This document shows, one piece after another, positions 1-11,214 of a stretch of 64,000 nt of DNA (position 1 is the first letter of the stretch; each line of letters begins with the position of its first letter). The stretch covers positions 1-64,000 of the forward strand of contig NZ_JABAIK010000019.1 of assembly GCF_012641465.1 (NCBI RefSeq), written 5' to 3'. The position numbers were made by a program, and so were the translations under genes. The notes beneath the pieces are model-generated. The model was not told the origin of the DNA, searched no databases, and saw only the letters and a list, made by a program, of their open reading frames with translations. Source of the stretch: Vibrio agarilyticus (GTDB lineage: Bacteria; Pseudomonadota; Gammaproteobacteria; Enterobacterales; Vibrionaceae).

Positions 1-62
1 ACTTGCATGTGTTAGGCCTGCCGCCAGCGTTCAATCTGAGCCATGATCAAACTCTTCAATTT
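1..62 (-). rRNA. rrs: 16S ribosomal RNA, 5' end only
   Basis: The complement reads as the universal start of bacterial 16S rRNA, including the 27F primer region (AGAGTTTGATCATGGCTCAG), and continues into the conserved GAACGCTGGCGGCAGGCCTA stretch. The gene is cut by the window edge, so only about 60 nt are present. The mature 5' end is placed near 62 by analogy with E. coli. It reads away from oriC, with the leftward replication fork. hemG-trkH-yigZ upstream is the same neighbourhood as rrnA in E. coli. Confidence 0.97.
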
Positions 63-290
63 AAAGTTTTTTGTGACTCAATGAATACTGATTCTATCTT
101 TCGATAGTGAATTGACTGTGCTCTTATTGGCTTTCACTTTTAAAAAAGTGAAACAAAACAGCTCAAGGCTGATTTCCAACTTGAATTGGTCACTCAGTTC
201 ATTGAAATCGAATTTGAAGCCCCTCTTTATATAAGAGAAGTTTCTAATTGGATTATCATCAACGAGTGCCCACACAGATTGATAGGTTTA

Positions 291-304
291 TATTGTTAAA
301 GAGC
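291..304 (-). promoter_or_regulatory. rRNA leader boxA antitermination element
   Basis: The complement contains GCTCTTTAACAAT, matching the boxA core (TGCTCTTTAACA) that loads the NusB/NusE antitermination complex on rRNA transcripts. It lies between the promoters and the 16S gene, as expected for an rrn leader. Confidence 0.85.
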
Positions 305-337
305 TTTCGTTCTTCGCTTTACTCAGAACGGACGGCC

Positions 338-365
338 ATTTTAGCGAGTTAAGTTTTCGTGTCAA
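338..365 (-). promoter_or_regulatory. rrn promoter proximal to 16S (P2-like)
   Basis: On the minus strand a consensus -35 TTGACA (360-365) and -10 TAAAAT (338-343) are separated by 16 bp, followed by a GC-rich discriminator. It sits about 45 bp upstream of boxA. Strength and growth-rate control are inferred from family knowledge. Confidence 0.8.
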
Positions 366-478
366 CCACTTTTTTCAAAACTTTTTCAAGCAATTTGCTT
401 GGCTATCTTGGCGACTGTACACTGTTTGAGTTTCTCACTCTTAAGAGCTTTGAACGCTTGCCGTGTCAGTGAGGTGGC

Positions 479-506
479 ATTATAGGGATTGAGATCGTGT
501 TAGCAA
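479..506 (-). promoter_or_regulatory. rrn promoter distal to 16S (P1-like)
   Basis: On the minus strand -35 TTGCTA (501-506) and -10 TATAAT (479-484) are spaced by 16 bp. The sequence upstream is T-rich on the plus strand, hence A-rich on the transcribed side, as expected for an UP element. It is the outer of two tandem promoters for the rRNA operon. Confidence 0.7.
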
Positions 507-577
507 CCCTTTTTTATACTTTTTTTATATTTTTACCCATTTTGCCTATTTCTCACACCAAACGGCTTAAAAGCACA

Positions 578-1102
578 CTATTCACTCCAGCGTTTCGCAA
601 AAATGGCGACTTTTTCCCAGTTAGTGTACTCAACCTCTTTATTGGTGTCTGTCTCTCCCCCTGTCATTGTCATAATGAATTTAATCATCATCTTGTCAAA
701 CCAACCATAGCGAGGGTAATACAGCGCCCCAGCAAACACACCAATCATTTTTGGCTGCCACTGAGATTTACTTAAAAAGGTTCGAATATAGGCACTACCT
801 TCTGGTGTATCTTTTCCTTGTGCTTCTTTTCTTGCGGTTAGGTTGACGCAAAAAAAGGCGGCATTCACTTGCGTCAACTCACGATAATAGCGCGCTATGA
901 ATTGGTATAGCGCTTTATTAAGATGACCATAACGAATTGATGCGCCCACCAGCACTTTATCGTAGCGTGAAAATTCGACTGTTGGATGCTCATGAAGGTT
1001 AAGAATGTCAAAATCATACTCAGGTAATTGTTCCTGAATAAATGCCAATATTTTGCGCGTTTGTCCTTCCCGACTGGAATAGAGACACAGTGCTTTTTTC
1101 AC
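578..1102 (-). CDS. hemG: Menaquinone-dependent protoporphyrinogen IX dehydrogenase HemG
   Basis: This 174-residue flavodoxin-like enzyme oxidises protoporphyrinogen IX to protoporphyrin IX at the inner membrane, using FMN and quinones, in the penultimate step of heme synthesis. The FMN phosphate loop (YSSREGQTRK) is at the N terminus. GASIRYGH and the C-terminal GGETDT segment are family hallmarks. A GTG start at 1102 is chosen because GAGGAA precedes it and the protein then begins VKKALCLYSS, like E. coli HemG (181 aa). A longer in-frame extension runs into trkH and is rejected. It is the last gene of yigZ-trkH-hemG. Confidence 0.93.
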   Translation of the reverse strand: MKKALCLYSSREGQTRKILAFIQEQLPEYDFDILNLHEHPTVEFSRYDKVLVGASIRYGHLNKALYQFIARYYRELTQVNAAFFCVNLTARKEAQGKDTPEGSAYIRTFLSKSQWQPKMIGVFAGALYYPRYGWFDKMMIKFIMTMTGGETDTNKEVEYTNWEKVAIFAKRWSE

Positions 1103-1131
1103 TGTTAGTTCCTCAAAGTAAACTACCGATG

Positions 1132-2589
1132 TTAACTCCGCCAAAACGTTGGCGTGAGCAAAATCAATAACGTGAATATTTCTAAGCGCCCAAAAAGCAT
1201 TGAAATAATTAAGACCCACTTGGCGGGATCGTTGATTTCGCCAAAATGCAATGAAACCTCCCCTAGACCCGGCCCCAAATTATTCAATGTCGCTGCAACC
1301 GCAGAAAAGGCACTCAACTCATCAAGCCCTGTTGCGATAAGCGCCAACATACACACAACAAAAACTAAAGTATAAGCAGAGAAAAACCCCCATACTGCAT
1401 CAACAACACGTTGCGACAATGCACTCCCACCAATTTTTATCGTGTAAACAGCGCGAGGATGAATCAATCGTTTGAGTTCACGAGCGCCTTGCAATGTCAG
1501 CAGTAAAATGCGGATCACTTTCATGCCGCCACCTGTAGATCCTGCGCACCCTCCAATGAACGACGAGAACAACAATAAAACCGGCAAAAAAAGTGGCCAG
1601 TCGGAGAAGCCTGTGGTGGTGAACCCAGCTGTCGTTGAAATCGATACAGTTTGAAATAGCGCTTGGTCAAACGCATCGTAAACACTGTCATAAGTGTGGT
1701 GCTCAAGCAGCATGAGAAAACAAATTAAAAACAGCAATGCTTGAATCGCAAAAAACGCCCGAAATTCAGGATCTCGCCAATAATATTTAGGATGTACTCC
1801 ACCAGATGCAAACGCCGCAAAATGCAGCGAGTAATTGCAGGCTGAAATGAGCAAAAAGACCACAGTGATCATGTTAATTGCATAGCTATCAAAGTGCCCA
1901 ATACTCGCGTCATATGTGGAAAAGCCACCGATAGCAATGGTGGAAAAACTATGGCCAATCGCATCAAATGGTGTCATTCCTGCTAGCCAAAAAGCCAAAG
2001 CGCATGCAATGGTGAGACTTAAATAGATATACCACAGTGCTTTCGCTGTCTCGGCAATTCTCGGCGTCATCTTGGAGTCTTTCACCGGTCCAGGGATTTC
2101 TGCGCGATAAAGCTGCATACCACCAATCCCAAGGATCGGCAAAATGGCCACTGCAAGCACAATGATCCCCATTCCACCAAACCATTGCAGTAGCTGGCGA
2201 TAAAATAAGATCGCTTTAGGCAGATCATCCAATCCGACAATGACTGTAGCGCCAGTGGTGGTTAATGCTGAAAATGACTCAAAAAAAGAATCGGTGATTG
2301 ACAGTCCCGGATACGTTGAGAGCAAAAAAGGCAGAGCGCCCGCACTGCCCAATACAGTCCAAAACAGCACGACGATCAGGAAACCATCACGAGACTTTAA
2401 TTCATGTCGATGATGACGATTAGGGAACCAACAAATGGCGCCACACAGCAAAAGAAAAAAGAATGTGAGAACAAAAGGCACACCCGCACCGTCGCGATAA
2501 ATCAACGCAACCAACGCAGGCGCCAGCATAGTGACACTAAACAGAGCGAGCAAAAGCCCAACGATTCGAATTATGGAGCGAAATTGCAT
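1132..2589 (-). CDS. trkH: Trk potassium uptake channel subunit TrkH (first copy)
   Basis: Inner-membrane K+ translocating subunit of the Trk system, 485 residues, gated by cytoplasmic TrkA. Four selectivity-filter loops are visible: TTTGAT near residue 110, IAIGGFST near 218, TTAGFTTTG near 319 and NNLGPGLG near 436. The conserved GCAGSTGGG stretch is near 347. The protein closely matches the Vibrio TrkH encoded beside hemG. It lies 36 nt after yigZ and 29 nt before hemG on the same strand. No clear Shine-Dalgarno is seen. A second, diverged TrkH is encoded at 62459-63904. Confidence 0.95.
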   Translation of the reverse strand: MQFRSIIRIVGLLLALFSVTMLAPALVALIYRDGAGVPFVLTFFFLLLCGAICWFPNRHHRHELKSRDGFLIVVLFWTVLGSAGALPFLLSTYPGLSITDSFFESFSALTTTGATVIVGLDDLPKAILFYRQLLQWFGGMGIIVLAVAILPILGIGGMQLYRAEIPGPVKDSKMTPRIAETAKALWYIYLSLTIACALAFWLAGMTPFDAIGHSFSTIAIGGFSTYDASIGHFDSYAINMITVVFLLISACNYSLHFAAFASGGVHPKYYWRDPEFRAFFAIQALLFLICFLMLLEHHTYDSVYDAFDQALFQTVSISTTAGFTTTGFSDWPLFLPVLLLFSSFIGGCAGSTGGGMKVIRILLLTLQGARELKRLIHPRAVYTIKIGGSALSQRVVDAVWGFFSAYTLVFVVCMLALIATGLDELSAFSAVAATLNNLGPGLGEVSLHFGEINDPAKWVLIISMLFGRLEIFTLLILLTPTFWRS

Positions 2590-2625
2590 GAATAAATAGG
2601 CACAAAGTTAACTAGGGGCATAACG

Positions 2626-3249
2626 TTAAATTTCCTTTAACGACTCAACGGTGACTCTCGCACCACTTTTATTAATGATTGCTTGAGTAAACTCATCGAC
2701 GCAACGTGCATCAATATCAACAATAATGTCGACTATATCACTGTAATGAGCCATATTTTCTTTTACCTCGAGCTGACTCATGAGTGATTGAACTAGCGGC
2801 ATAAAACTGTATTCAAAACGCAGTCTTAATGACGAAGTAATGATTTTCTCTACTGTCACCAACTGCTTTAATGCGTGTTGCACGCCACCGCCATACGCTT
2901 TAACCAATCCGCCTGTGCCTAAACGAATACCGCCATAGTATCGTGTTACCACAGCCGTAATTTCCCCCACACCCGAACCGGTCAACTGAGCCAAAATAGG
3001 CTTCCCAGCCGTACCAGATGGTTCACCATCGTCGCTAAACCCCCAGAGCATTGAATCGGTAGGTCGCCCAGCGACAAAAGCCCAGCAGTTATGCCTAGCG
3101 TCCTGATGTTTCATTTTGATCTGCTCAACAAATGCTTTAGCGCTTTCAATTGAAGGCGTATGAGCCAAATAAGTGATGAAATGGCTTTTTTTTATCTCTT
3201 CTTCATAAATAGCCGGTTGCTTAGGGATCAAATAAGGTGATGGATTCAT
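2626..3249 (-). CDS. yigZ: YigZ/IMPACT family protein
   Basis: A 207-residue UPF0029/IMPACT protein, similar in length to E. coli YigZ (about 205 aa). The conserved centre GFSDDGEPSGTAGKP and TRYYGGIRLGTGGL motif are clear, followed by the C-terminal DUF1949-type domain. Family members relate to eukaryotic IMPACT regulators of Gcn2, but the bacterial role is poorly defined. The start at 3249 (MNPSPYLIP) is chosen by alignment to the family; the longer reading frame adds 26 unrelated residues. It is first in yigZ-trkH-hemG. In E. coli pepQ lies between yigZ and fadB; here it is absent. Confidence 0.88.
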   Translation of the reverse strand: MNPSPYLIPKQPAIYEEEIKKSHFITYLAHTPSIESAKAFVEQIKMKHQDARHNCWAFVAGRPTDSMLWGFSDDGEPSGTAGKPILAQLTGSGVGEITAVVTRYYGGIRLGTGGLVKAYGGGVQHALKQLVTVEKIITSSLRLRFEYSFMPLVQSLMSQLEVKENMAHYSDIVDIIVDIDARCVDEFTQAIINKSGARVTVESLKEI

Positions 3250-3408
3250 GGGCTGGATAGTTAAGAGTGATGCGGCAGTGTAACACGAGAGTGTCGAATG
3301 CAGAATAACCACCCCATTCGAAGCCAAAAGTCGTTAACCCAACCACAATGTTAAATAAATGTTGCTCCGGTGTATTGAAAAAGCTGATTTATACGTCCAG
3401 ACTATTTT

Positions 3409-3425
3409 CACTGGTCTAACCAGAG
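3409..3425. promoter_or_regulatory. FadR operator upstream of fadBA
   Basis: The 17-mer CACTGGTCTAACCAGAG has a perfect CTGGT-N3-ACCAG dyad, the FadR recognition pattern (E. coli fadB: ATCTGGTACGACCAGAT). It lies 247 bp upstream of fadB. A TTGAAA -35-like hexamer at 3375-3380 lies just upstream, so the site would overlap the start region of a fadBA promoter. Repression relieved by long-chain acyl-CoA is inferred from FadR biology. Confidence 0.8.
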
Positions 3426-3460
3426 TATTTCATCCAGTAACGTACATAGTTAAAAAGAAG

Positions 3461-3496
3461 GTATGCCCAAATCACTTGAAGATATACCCAAACAAC
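3461..3496 (+). repeat. Remnant ends of the ERIC-like intergenic repeat
   Basis: Two adjacent copies of the repeat's outer end are visible: GTATGCCCAAATCACTTGAA (3461-3480) and TATACCCAAACAAC (3483-3496). No full element follows. It looks like a degraded or partly deleted copy within the fadB upstream region. Confidence 0.4.
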
Positions 3497-3560
3497 AAAT
3501 GCTCAAAGCTTTCGACAACACCTTGCTTTGTGTAAAGATTGTTGTGCGCTCTTTGCTTGG

Positions 3561-3640
3561 TTAACAAACTGTTTTGTTAATAAAAAGTACTAAAACTTCA
3601 AGTAAGACAGGGATAGAGCGCAATGGAACCCTATGCGCTC
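3561..3640. other. fadB leader: two inverted repeats before the start
   Basis: TTAACAAA-ctgt-TTTGTTAA (3561-3580) is an 8-bp-arm dyad. GAGCGCA (3616-3622) pairs with TGCGCTC (3634-3640). They lie between the FadR site and the fadB Shine-Dalgarno. The first could be an operator and the second an RNA hairpin in the leader. No known binding motif was recognised in them. Confidence 0.35.
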
Positions 3641-3671
3641 GCCAACACCCATTGGGTTATGGAGAACGACA

Positions 3672-7027
<3,356 letters not shown>

Positions 7028-7059
7028 ACCTCGTTAAACAGACAAAACTGATAACGTAA

Positions 7060-7092
7060 AATCGCAAGGGTAGCGTCACTACCTTTGCGATT
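7060..7092 (+). terminator. Hairpin after fadA
   Basis: AATCGCAAGGGTAG pairs with CTACCTTTGCGATT across a 5-nt loop, giving a 14-bp stem with one wobble. It is not followed by a T tract, so it may be a 3'-end stabiliser or a weak terminator rather than a standard intrinsic one. Confidence 0.5.
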
Positions 7093-7135
7093 CACCACCA
7101 CAGCTTGCATTTGACGCATCACAATCCTACAAGCT

Positions 7136-7150
7136 ATGCGTTAAACGCAT
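7136..7150. promoter_or_regulatory. Perfect palindrome upstream of acuI
   Basis: ATGCGTTAAACGCAT is a perfect dyad with 7-bp arms, 94 bp upstream of acuI. GACGCATC at 7113-7120 repeats part of an arm. It has the size and symmetry of a repressor operator. I do not recognise the cognate regulator. Confidence 0.4.
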
Positions 7151-7243
7151 CATTAACATGATAAAGTTTCATTTTTTTCATTCACAACAAGCCACTACAC
7201 TTAGTCAAAAATAAATTCAGCACTGCATTTGTGGAGATAACCC

Positions 7244-8224
7244 ATGTTCCAAGCTCTGATCCTTAATCAAGAAGATAACCGTACCACAGCGCGCATTGAA
7301 CACATTGATGAAACCCAACTTCCCGCGGGAGATGTGCTCATTGATGTCGACTACTCATCACTAAACTATAAAGATGGGTTAGCAATTACCGGCAAAGGAA
7401 AGATCATTCGCGAATTTCCAATGGTGCCGGGGATTGACCTTGCGGGTACCGTGATCCGCTCTGATGATCCACGCTATCAAACTGGCGATGCTGTCGTACT
7501 GACCGGATGGGGTGTAGGAGAAAACCACTGGGGCGGCATGGCACAACGTGCTCAACTTAAAGCCGATTGGCTAGTGCCACTGCCTAAAGGCATTGATAGC
7601 AAAAAAGCCATGATGGTTGGAACCGCAGGTTTAACCGCCATGCTCTGCGTTCAAGCCTTACTCGATGCAGGGCTGACACCACAATCTGGTGAGATTTTAG
7701 TCACAGGAGCAAGCGGTGGTGTTGGCTCTGTCGCCGTCACTTTATTGCACTCGCTCGGGTTTAACGTTGCAGCGGTTACCGGTCGAGTAGAAGAGAACGG
7801 GCCACTGCTTGAAAAACTGGGTGCGAGCCGCATTATTGAACGCAGCGAACTGGAAGCTCCGGCTCGTCCGCTTGAAAAACAGCTATGGGCTGGCGCTATC
7901 GATACCGTTGGCAGTAAGGTCTTAGCAAAAGTATTAGCGCAGATGGACTACAACGGCGCTGTTGCCGCTTGTGGTTTGGCTGGAGGTTTTGACCTGCCAA
8001 CCACGGTAATGCCGTTTATTTTGCGCAATGTCCGCTTACAAGGTGTTGACTCTGTTATGTGCCCAATTGAGAAACGCATTGCCGCATGGGATCGTTTAAT
8101 TGAGTTACTGCCAGAACATTACTTTGACCAAGCGTGTACCGAGGTCACATTAGAGCAAGCGCCACAATACGCCGAAGCAATCACCCGCGGTCAAGTGACT
8201 GGACGTGTCGTGATAAAACTCTAA
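7244..8224 (+). CDS. acuI: Acrylyl-CoA reductase AcuI (YhdH family)
   Basis: Zinc-independent MDR-superfamily reductase of 326 residues that reduces acryloyl-CoA to propionyl-CoA with NADPH, a detoxification step in acrylate and DMSP metabolism. Family signatures are LNYKDGLAITGKGKI, GTAGLTAMLC and the nucleotide-binding VTGASGGVGSVAV near residues 153-165. It aligns end to end with E. coli YhdH. GGAGAT precedes the ATG. A single gene, closed by a bidirectional terminator, with a palindrome upstream. Its position after fadBA suggests fatty-acid or acyl-CoA metabolism, but it is a separate transcription unit. Confidence 0.92.
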   Translation: MFQALILNQEDNRTTARIEHIDETQLPAGDVLIDVDYSSLNYKDGLAITGKGKIIREFPMVPGIDLAGTVIRSDDPRYQTGDAVVLTGWGVGENHWGGMAQRAQLKADWLVPLPKGIDSKKAMMVGTAGLTAMLCVQALLDAGLTPQSGEILVTGASGGVGSVAVTLLHSLGFNVAAVTGRVEENGPLLEKLGASRIIERSELEAPARPLEKQLWAGAIDTVGSKVLAKVLAQMDYNGAVAACGLAGGFDLPTTVMPFILRNVRLQGVDSVMCPIEKRIAAWDRLIELLPEHYFDQACTEVTLEQAPQYAEAITRGQVTGRVVIKL

Positions 8225-8260
8225 TATTCCCGCTAAGTTAATCTCACACGAGAACAGATG

Positions 8261-8290
8261 AAAAAGGAGCGGTAAAAATCGCTCCTTTTT
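8261..8290 (+). terminator. Intrinsic terminator after acuI
   Basis: AAAAAGGAGC and GCTCCTTTTT form a 10-bp stem around a 10-nt loop and end in a T run. The A-rich left arm makes it usable from the minus strand too. Confidence 0.85.
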
Positions 8291-8421
8291 ATACCCGTCC
8301 CACTTGAAGTTGCAGCGCTTTTCTTTGAAAAACTAAGGGCTATAGCCAGTCTATGTTCACAAAGTGCTCAGCGGCTTTGCTCGTTTGCCGCCTATCGGCA
8401 TCTTCACGTTGTTTGGGTATA
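8290..8421 (-). repeat. ERIC-like intergenic repeat, copy A
   Basis: It begins TATACCCGTCCCACTTGAAG and ends GTTGTTTGGGTATA, the inverted termini shared with five other full-size copies here. It carries the internal GTGCTCAGCGGCTTTGCTCG stretch. It lies between the acuI terminator and the end of a convergent LysR gene. Strand is set relative to copy E. Confidence 0.85.
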
Positions 8422-8427
8422 TGTATG

Positions 8428-9375
8428 TTACTCCGCGCTCAAGCCCATATCTTCAATTCGTTTCGCAATTAAACGACTGCACTCTTCGCGCACCACAGAG
8501 CGAAGCCACTCCTGCGCCGGTGAGTGTTCACAGCGAGCATGCCAAATCATCGAATAATCAAACGGCGTGAACTGAAACGGCAACGGCTTCACCACCAAAT
8601 CAAACCGCTCTGCTACCAGATAGGCCAAGTCTGCTGGCACCGTAATAATAATCGGCAACATATCTACAATCGCCAGCGCCGCTTCTAAATGATAGGCCCG
8701 CAGCACCATTCGTCTTGACGGCTTATCGACCAAAGCTTGCTCAATTAATGCCTTCACACCATCGCTTATCGCAATCATGGCATGTGGATAATGGAGGTAA
8801 TCATGCAGACGCATTTGCTGATCTGCCAGTGGGTGTTGCTTGGAGACCATACATAACACGCCAACACGGCCTAAGATTTCGCTACGCAATGGCTCAACGG
8901 GCCCTGTCGGACGACAAATCGCCAGATCGGCATTTTCATAGGTGAGCTGGTCGGCTAAGCGGTCATGTTGCAAAGGCAAAAAGTTAAATGAGACATTGGG
9001 CGCTTCCTGATAAATACGCGGTAAAGCAAAGGGCAAAATAGTCTGCATTGCGTAGTCGGTGGTCGCTATCGTAAACGTTTGAGAGCACGCTTTAGGGTCA
9101 AATTCGAGCGGTGACAAAATTTGGCGTAATGATTCTAAAGGCTCATTGAGCGCGCGATCAAACTCGCGTGCTTTTTCTGTGGGGATCAGCCGCTGCCCCT
9201 GACGCGTAAAAAGTGGATCGTTCAATAATTGGCGCAAACGCCCCAATACTCGGCTCATCGCCGATTGGCTCAAATTCAAACGATGCGCCGCCTTGCTGAC
9301 GCTGCGTTCTTCAATTAATACCCGTAAGGCCACCAGCAGGTTCAAATCTCGACGATAAACTTCTTCCAGCTCCAT
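8428..9375 (-). CDS. LysR-family transcriptional regulator
   Basis: DNA-binding regulator of 315 residues with an N-terminal winged helix-turn-helix (about residues 8-67, with SVSKAAHRLNLSQSAMSRVL as the recognition part) and a LysR substrate domain. The style is that of the LeuO/NodD-like branch. Start 9375 (MELEEVYRRDLNLL) is chosen by domain alignment; a longer frame adds 22 residues. GAGAG lies just upstream. The inducer and targets are unknown. It faces acuI convergently and is divergent from tusA. A minus-strand terminator lies about 125 bp upstream in its leader. Confidence 0.85.
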   Translation of the reverse strand: MELEEVYRRDLNLLVALRVLIEERSVSKAAHRLNLSQSAMSRVLGRLRQLLNDPLFTRQGQRLIPTEKAREFDRALNEPLESLRQILSPLEFDPKACSQTFTIATTDYAMQTILPFALPRIYQEAPNVSFNFLPLQHDRLADQLTYENADLAICRPTGPVEPLRSEILGRVGVLCMVSKQHPLADQQMRLHDYLHYPHAMIAISDGVKALIEQALVDKPSRRMVLRAYHLEAALAIVDMLPIIITVPADLAYLVAERFDLVVKPLPFQFTPFDYSMIWHARCEHSPAQEWLRSVVREECSRLIAKRIEDMGLSAE

Positions 9376-9497
9376 GACTCTCACTCTTTTGATTGGACTG
9401 ATAAGTGCAAGATGCCCCAAGCTCTGCAGGAGCGCAAGCATGACTCAAAACGAAATCGATGAAACGGCAATATAACCATTCTACGTGAAATAAGCGC

Positions 9498-9522
9498 AAA
9501 AAAATCCCGCCTTTCGGCGGGG
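9498..9522 (-). terminator. Intrinsic terminator upstream of the LysR gene
   Basis: Read on the minus strand, CCCGCC-GAAA-GGCGGG is followed by seven T residues. No annotated minus-strand gene ends here; the next gene on that strand is the LysR gene starting at 9375. It therefore ends either a short upstream RNA or an attenuated LysR leader. Confidence 0.75.
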
Positions 9523-9751
9523 AAGCCCAAGAAAATGGGGATAGTGTCGGAATGAAGTGTCTTGAAGAAACTGTCGATAACCGGTCTCATCATCAGCCAA
9601 GGCGGCAATCATAATTGCCAGCTTGACTTTAATTTGAATTGTTACCAAGTTGTTAATTAAAAGTAAAACATTTTACTCTTCTTGCCAAGAGGATATTGCA
9701 TATTTTTTCCACGACCTTAAAATTTGCCGCGAATGACCAAGAGATGAACCG
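9523..9751. other. Region between the LysR leader terminator and tusA
   Basis: It holds AT-rich sequence (about 9620-9720) suitable for divergent promoters. On the minus strand an ATG at about 9613 opens a 43-codon frame that runs through the terminator hairpin. No family resemblance or clear ribosome site was seen for that frame. Confidence 0.4.
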
Positions 9752-9997
9752 ATGACTTTAGATATCAATCAAGTGACTCAGACCTTAGACGCGCAGGGAT
9801 TACGCTGTCCAGAGCCCGTAATGATGGTCAGGAAGACAATTCGAATGATGAAAGAGGGAGAGACGCTGTTAGTGCTTGCAGATGATCCATCAACGACGCG
9901 AGATATTCCAAGCTTTTGTCGTTTTATGGATCACCAGCTTATGGCATCGCAAATTGAAACCTTGCCCTACCAATATGTGATTAAGAAAGGGCTTTAG
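9752..9997 (+). CDS. tusA: Sulfur carrier protein TusA
   Basis: Cytoplasmic persulfide carrier of 81 residues (E. coli 81) that accepts sulfur from IscS and passes it to TusBCD for 2-thiouridine formation in tRNA wobble positions. The active Cys sits in [14 protein letters not shown] (about residue 19). The rest follows the SirA/TusA fold pattern. A weak AAGAGATGAACCG precedes the ATG. It is a single gene, as in most gamma-proteobacteria. Confidence 0.95.
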   Translation: MTLDINQVTQTLDAQGLRCPEPVMMVRKTIRMMKEGETLLVLADDPSTTRDIPSFCRFMDHQLMASQIETLPYQYVIKKGL

Positions 9998-10013
9998 CCC
10001 AATACCGTGAGGC

Positions 10014-10277
10014 TTACTGACGGTCGTATTCTATGCTACGAACTTCAGCTTCCAATTTTTTCAATTGCTGCCGCATTGCGCGCATTTCATCATGCATCGG
10101 CATAATGTGCGCAACTCGAATCCAAGCTTCAACAGAGAGTCCGGTCAGAACAATCGCACCGGCTACCATTGGCAACCACATGTCGGTTAGCATCATACCC
10201 AAAAAGGTCAGAGCCAACCCAAAGGTAAACAGATAACTCTGACTTTTGGCACTCATACCCATATAACGTGTTAGCAT
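10014..10277 (-). CDS. Small membrane protein with C-terminal coiled coil
   Basis: An 87-residue protein of unknown function. Two hydrophobic segments (about residues 14-31 and 36-53) are followed by a charged helical tail rich in Met, Glu and Lys ending RSIEYDRQ, likely a coiled coil. Start 10277 is supported by AGAGGA upstream; a longer frame adds 21 residues. It lies convergent to tusA and downstream of mneA on the same strand. The 3' ends of tusA and this gene are only 16 nt apart. I do not recognise a named family. Confidence 0.7.
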   Translation of the reverse strand: MLTRYMGMSAKSQSYLFTFGLALTFLGMMLTDMWLPMVAGAIVLTGLSVEAWIRVAHIMPMHDEMRAMRQQLKKLEAEVRSIEYDRQ

Positions 10278-10513
10278 GGTACGTATCCTCTTGGTGTTTA
10301 TACTTAAGCAACCGCAAGATATGAGGCAACTTAAGCGCATTAACCAACGCTAGCATGTCGCTGGCAACACAAATAGGTCAGCGCTCACGTCAGCGACAAA
10401 ATAGTTGCGCTCTTTGACGGCGAGCACATTTGTCTAAGCAACGTAAATCGCGCCTGTTCCAAGGGTAGAGGGTGAATAGCGCTCGAGCAACTTTCACTCA
10501 TGCTCGACGTTTT
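10278..10513. other. Intergenic region between mneA and the small membrane protein gene
   Basis: Contains the Shine-Dalgarno of the downstream small gene. I see no convincing terminator for mneA, so read-through into the small gene is possible. Confidence 0.4.
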
Positions 10514-11071
10514 CTAAAGCCAGCCCGCCGCGCCTATCGCTAAGCCCGCAAACAGCAAAGCAGTGATTTTACGAATCCATCCCAAAGGCAATTTATCTGC
10601 CGATAATTTGCCCACTAACACCACAGGAACATTGGCAATTAACATGCCCACCGTGGTTCCGAGTATCACTAGCGTCAGCGCTTGTGCGTGCTGCGCGCCC
10701 AATATGGAGGTCGCAATTTGAGTTTTATCGCCAATTTCAGCGACAAAGAATGCAATAAAGCTGGCCACAAAAGGACCGCGATTCGAGATAGATTCGTTCT
10801 CGTCCAGTTTATCGGGGATCAATACCCACGCTGCCATCGCAGCAAAACTGACGACAACAGCCCATTTTAACACTTCGGGCGACAACCAATCTGCCACCAC
10901 CACACCGAGCCATGCTGCCAATGCGTGGTTTGCCACAGTGGCAAAAAAAATCGCGGCAATGATCGGTAATGGCTTACGATAACGGCTGGCTAACAGCAGT
11001 GAAAGAAGTTGAGTTTTATCACCAATTTCGGCTAAAGCAACAGTGGTAATTGAAATGGCTAACACGCTCAC
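10514..11071 (-). CDS. mneA: Manganese exporter MneA (UPF0016/GDT1 family)
   Basis: Inner-membrane protein of 185 residues with six predicted membrane helices in two homologous halves. Each half carries the metal-binding signature EIGDKTQ (near residues 15-21 and 113-119). UPF0016 proteins exchange Mn2+ or Ca2+ for protons. The V. cholerae gene at this position, beside glyQS, has been characterised as the Mn2+ exporter mneA. The start is GTG at 11071. I looked for a yybP-ykoY manganese riboswitch upstream and saw none. Confidence 0.9.
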   Translation of the reverse strand: MSVLAISITTVALAEIGDKTQLLSLLLASRYRKPLPIIAAIFFATVANHALAAWLGVVVADWLSPEVLKWAVVVSFAAMAAWVLIPDKLDENESISNRGPFVASFIAFFVAEIGDKTQIATSILGAQHAQALTLVILGTTVGMLIANVPVVLVGKLSADKLPLGWIRKITALLFAGLAIGAAGWL

Positions 11072-11214
11072 GAAAGGCTCACAACGGACGGAGAAATCAT
11101 CAATTTATTGCTGTATAACTGCCGCCACTTTCAGCCAAACAACATTGAAAAGCGGCGCTATTTTATTCACCTAATCCTCGAATCACAAGCTCAGACCCAC
11201 TTTGTGCCTTTATT

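Noticed and set aside
11072-11214. Manganese riboswitch (yybP-ykoY) upstream of mneA
   Set aside because: The conserved loops of that riboswitch are not recognisable in the leader.
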